Shown here piece by piece: positions 62,923-64,000 of a DNA stretch of 64,000 nucleotides; position 1 is the stretch's first letter, and each line of letters begins with the position of its first letter. This DNA comes from Clostridium mobile. GTDB lineage: Bacteria > Bacillota > Clostridia > Clostridiales > Clostridiaceae. The translations under genes were made by a program, and so were the position numbers. Under the pieces are notes generated by a model that did no database searches, was not told the DNA's origin, and saw only the letters and a program-made list of their open reading frames with translations. Location of the stretch: assembly GCF_018918285.1 (NCBI RefSeq), contig NZ_JAHLQF010000001.1, positions 759,284 through 823,283 of the forward strand, read 5' to 3'.

Positions 62923-63507
62923 TTATAGATTAGTTAGTTCATCATATTTTGAAATAACTTGATTTACTATTCCATAATCAACTGCTTCATTAGCACTTAA
63001 CCAATAGTCTCTATCTGTATCTTTTTCTACTTTTTCTAAGGATTGGCCAGTGGCTTCACTGATTATGCTATTGATTCTCTTACGTACTCTCAATATCTCT
63101 TTTGCTTCAATACCAATATCTGTAGCTTGACCGTTGAATCCACCTAATGGTTGATGTATCATATATCTTGTGTTTGGTAAAGAGTAACGATATTGTTTTT
63201 CAGCTGCAAGATAAATTGTAATAGCAGCACTTGCAACCCAACCAGTACCAATTACAATAACACGTGGTTTAATAAACTTAATCATATCATGAATTGTATC
63301 ACCAGCTTCCACATGACCACCTTGGCTGTTGATAAATAATTTTATTGGTTCATCTCCCATTTCTTGTAGAATTAAGAGTTGTGTAGTTACTTTTTCTGCT
63401 AAAACTTGATTGATCTCTCCAGAAATTATGATTGATCTAGATTTCAATAATTTTTCTACCACTAAACTTGAATTTTCCTTCTCTTGCTTTTGCTCTTGAT
63501 TGCTCAT
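62923..63507 (-). CDS. clpP: ClpP-family serine protease (paralogue)
   Basis: The 194 residues contain the ClpP fold: INSQGGHVEAGDTIHDMIKF, nucleophile region GTGWVASAAITIYL (Ser), MIHQPLGGF (His) and the late Asp region KDTDRDYWLSANEAVDYGIV. The nucleophile region departs from the usual GQAASMG, and no clpX or tig gene is beside it, so this is likely an additional ClpP rather than the housekeeping copy. AGGAGGATG precedes ATG 63507. Confidence 0.85.
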   Translation of the reverse strand: MSNQEQKQEKENSSLVVEKLLKSRSIIISGEINQVLAEKVTTQLLILQEMGDEPIKLFINSQGGHVEAGDTIHDMIKFIKPRVIVIGTGWVASAAITIYLAAEKQYRYSLPNTRYMIHQPLGGFNGQATDIGIEAKEILRVRKRINSIISEATGQSLEKVEKDTDRDYWLSANEAVDYGIVNQVISKYDELTNL

Positions 63508-63691
63508 GATATCATCCTCCTATCAATTCATATATTTAAATCTAATGATAACAATATAATTATTATCAACTATTTTTAATTTAACTAATTATAACACAAC
63601 AAACCAAAAATTGTTAATAGCCAAATAAAAATACCAACTTAATTATTTATCTTCATCTAACATTATTGTGGATTTCAGCTAAGTTCTATAC

Positions 63692-63907
63692 CTAATCTTC
63701 TTCAAAATAAAAGAGCTCCTCAAATTTTTTATCCAAAGCAATACACAGAATTAAAGCAAGCTTTGCAGAAGGATTGAACTGGCCAGTTTCAATGGCGCTG
63801 ATAGTTTGTCGGGATACCCCAATGAGTTCCGCCAACTGAGTCTGATTCATGGATTTTTCCGCTCGAGCCACTTTCAGTCTATTTTTTAATACTAACTCAT
63901 CATTCAT
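63692..63907 (-). CDS. XRE-family transcriptional regulator (YgzD-like)
   Basis: This 71-residue one-domain Cro/C1 helix-turn-helix protein has LKVARAEKSMNQTQLAELIG VSRQTISAIETGQFNPS. Such short regulators commonly sit with a small membrane protein of unknown role, and here the ATG overlaps the stop of such a gene (ATGA), so the two form an operon. Confidence 0.88.
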   Translation of the reverse strand: MNDELVLKNRLKVARAEKSMNQTQLAELIGVSRQTISAIETGQFNPSAKLALILCIALDKKFEELFYFEED

Positions 63908-64000
63908 AAAAAAATTCCTCTAATTAAGGGGTCTACAAAATAAATTAATCCTGCAATGATCATGAAAATGGAAGCAATCCTAAAGATTTTTCCTTTTTTA
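63904..64000 (-). CDS. C-terminal end of a small membrane protein (partial)
   Basis: The frame enters from the right edge and encodes KKGKIFRIASIFMIIAGLIY, FVDPLIRGIFL and stop TGA, which overlaps the regulator start. One complete transmembrane helix is visible. It forms a membrane protein/XRE regulator pair with the next gene; family not identifiable from the fragment. Confidence 0.65.
   Translation of the reverse strand, partial: KKGKIFRIASIFMIIAGLIYFVDPLIRGIFL

Noticed and set aside
1-64000. CRISPR arrays, tRNA or rRNA genes
   Set aside because: No regularly spaced repeats, cloverleaf sequences with TTCGA-type loops and CCA ends, or ribosomal RNA signatures were seen in the window.

Overview
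The window looks like a chromosomal segment of a low-GC Firmicute, most likely Clostridium sensu stricto or a close relative. The pointers are very AT-rich DNA, strong AGGAGG-type ribosome sites, Clostridium-like TruA, RtcB, ClpP and CNNM proteins, and a sigma-54 controlled CoA and branched-chain transport cluster. Species cannot be named from sequence reading alone. I saw no rRNA, tRNA or CRISPR array.

Left host part (1-20.5 kb). It opens with the end of a lantibiotic-immunity type ABC exporter (ATPase tail plus two permeases). A drug-efflux MFS pump with an ArsR-type regulator follows. Next is a sigma-54 regulon: a PAS/AAA+/Fis activator, a KAS III-like enzyme with a CoA transferase behind a textbook -24/-12 promoter, and a livHMGF plus binding-protein plus hydrolase operon behind a second -24/-12 promoter. 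Then come a second alpha/beta hydrolase, a K+/H+ antiporter, a GNAT acetyltransferase, truA, rtcB with a structured RNA element upstream, and a DUF5105-like lipoprotein.

Central element (about 21.0-57.4 kb, almost all minus strand). This is a complete long, non-contractile phage-tail locus with no terminase, portal, capsid or sheath gene. In transcription order it has: (i) a sigma-A-driven two-gene operon encoding a DGQHR-like protein and a tyrosine-recombinase-fold protein without catalytic residues, resembling the SPbeta MrpR/YopR type of repressor; (ii) a small gene behind a promoter with a LexA/SOS box; (iii) a single-chain two-barrel RNA polymerase (DxDGD, YonO/QDE-1 type) overlapping a zinc-ribbon protein gene; (iv) tail chaperone, tube, tape measure, distal tail and tip genes; (v) two radical SAM enzymes and two Cys-rich peptides inside the tail operon; (vi) baseplate and fibre genes, including an array of adhesins with different binding heads and one shared C-terminal module; (vii) a lysis cassette. 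The most economical reading is an SOS-triggered phage-tail-like particle (F-type tailocin) with its own RNA polymerase and an embedded peptide-maturation cassette. Decayed IS3-family pieces lie just outside both ends.

Right host part (57.8-64 kb). It holds a 46-residue membrane peptide, a DrrAB-like ABC exporter, a lone phage/plasmid-replication-like winged-helix protein, a CNNM/CorC transporter, a ClpP-type protease and a membrane protein/XRE regulator pair cut by the window edge.

Functions below come from motif reading only; no database search was run.
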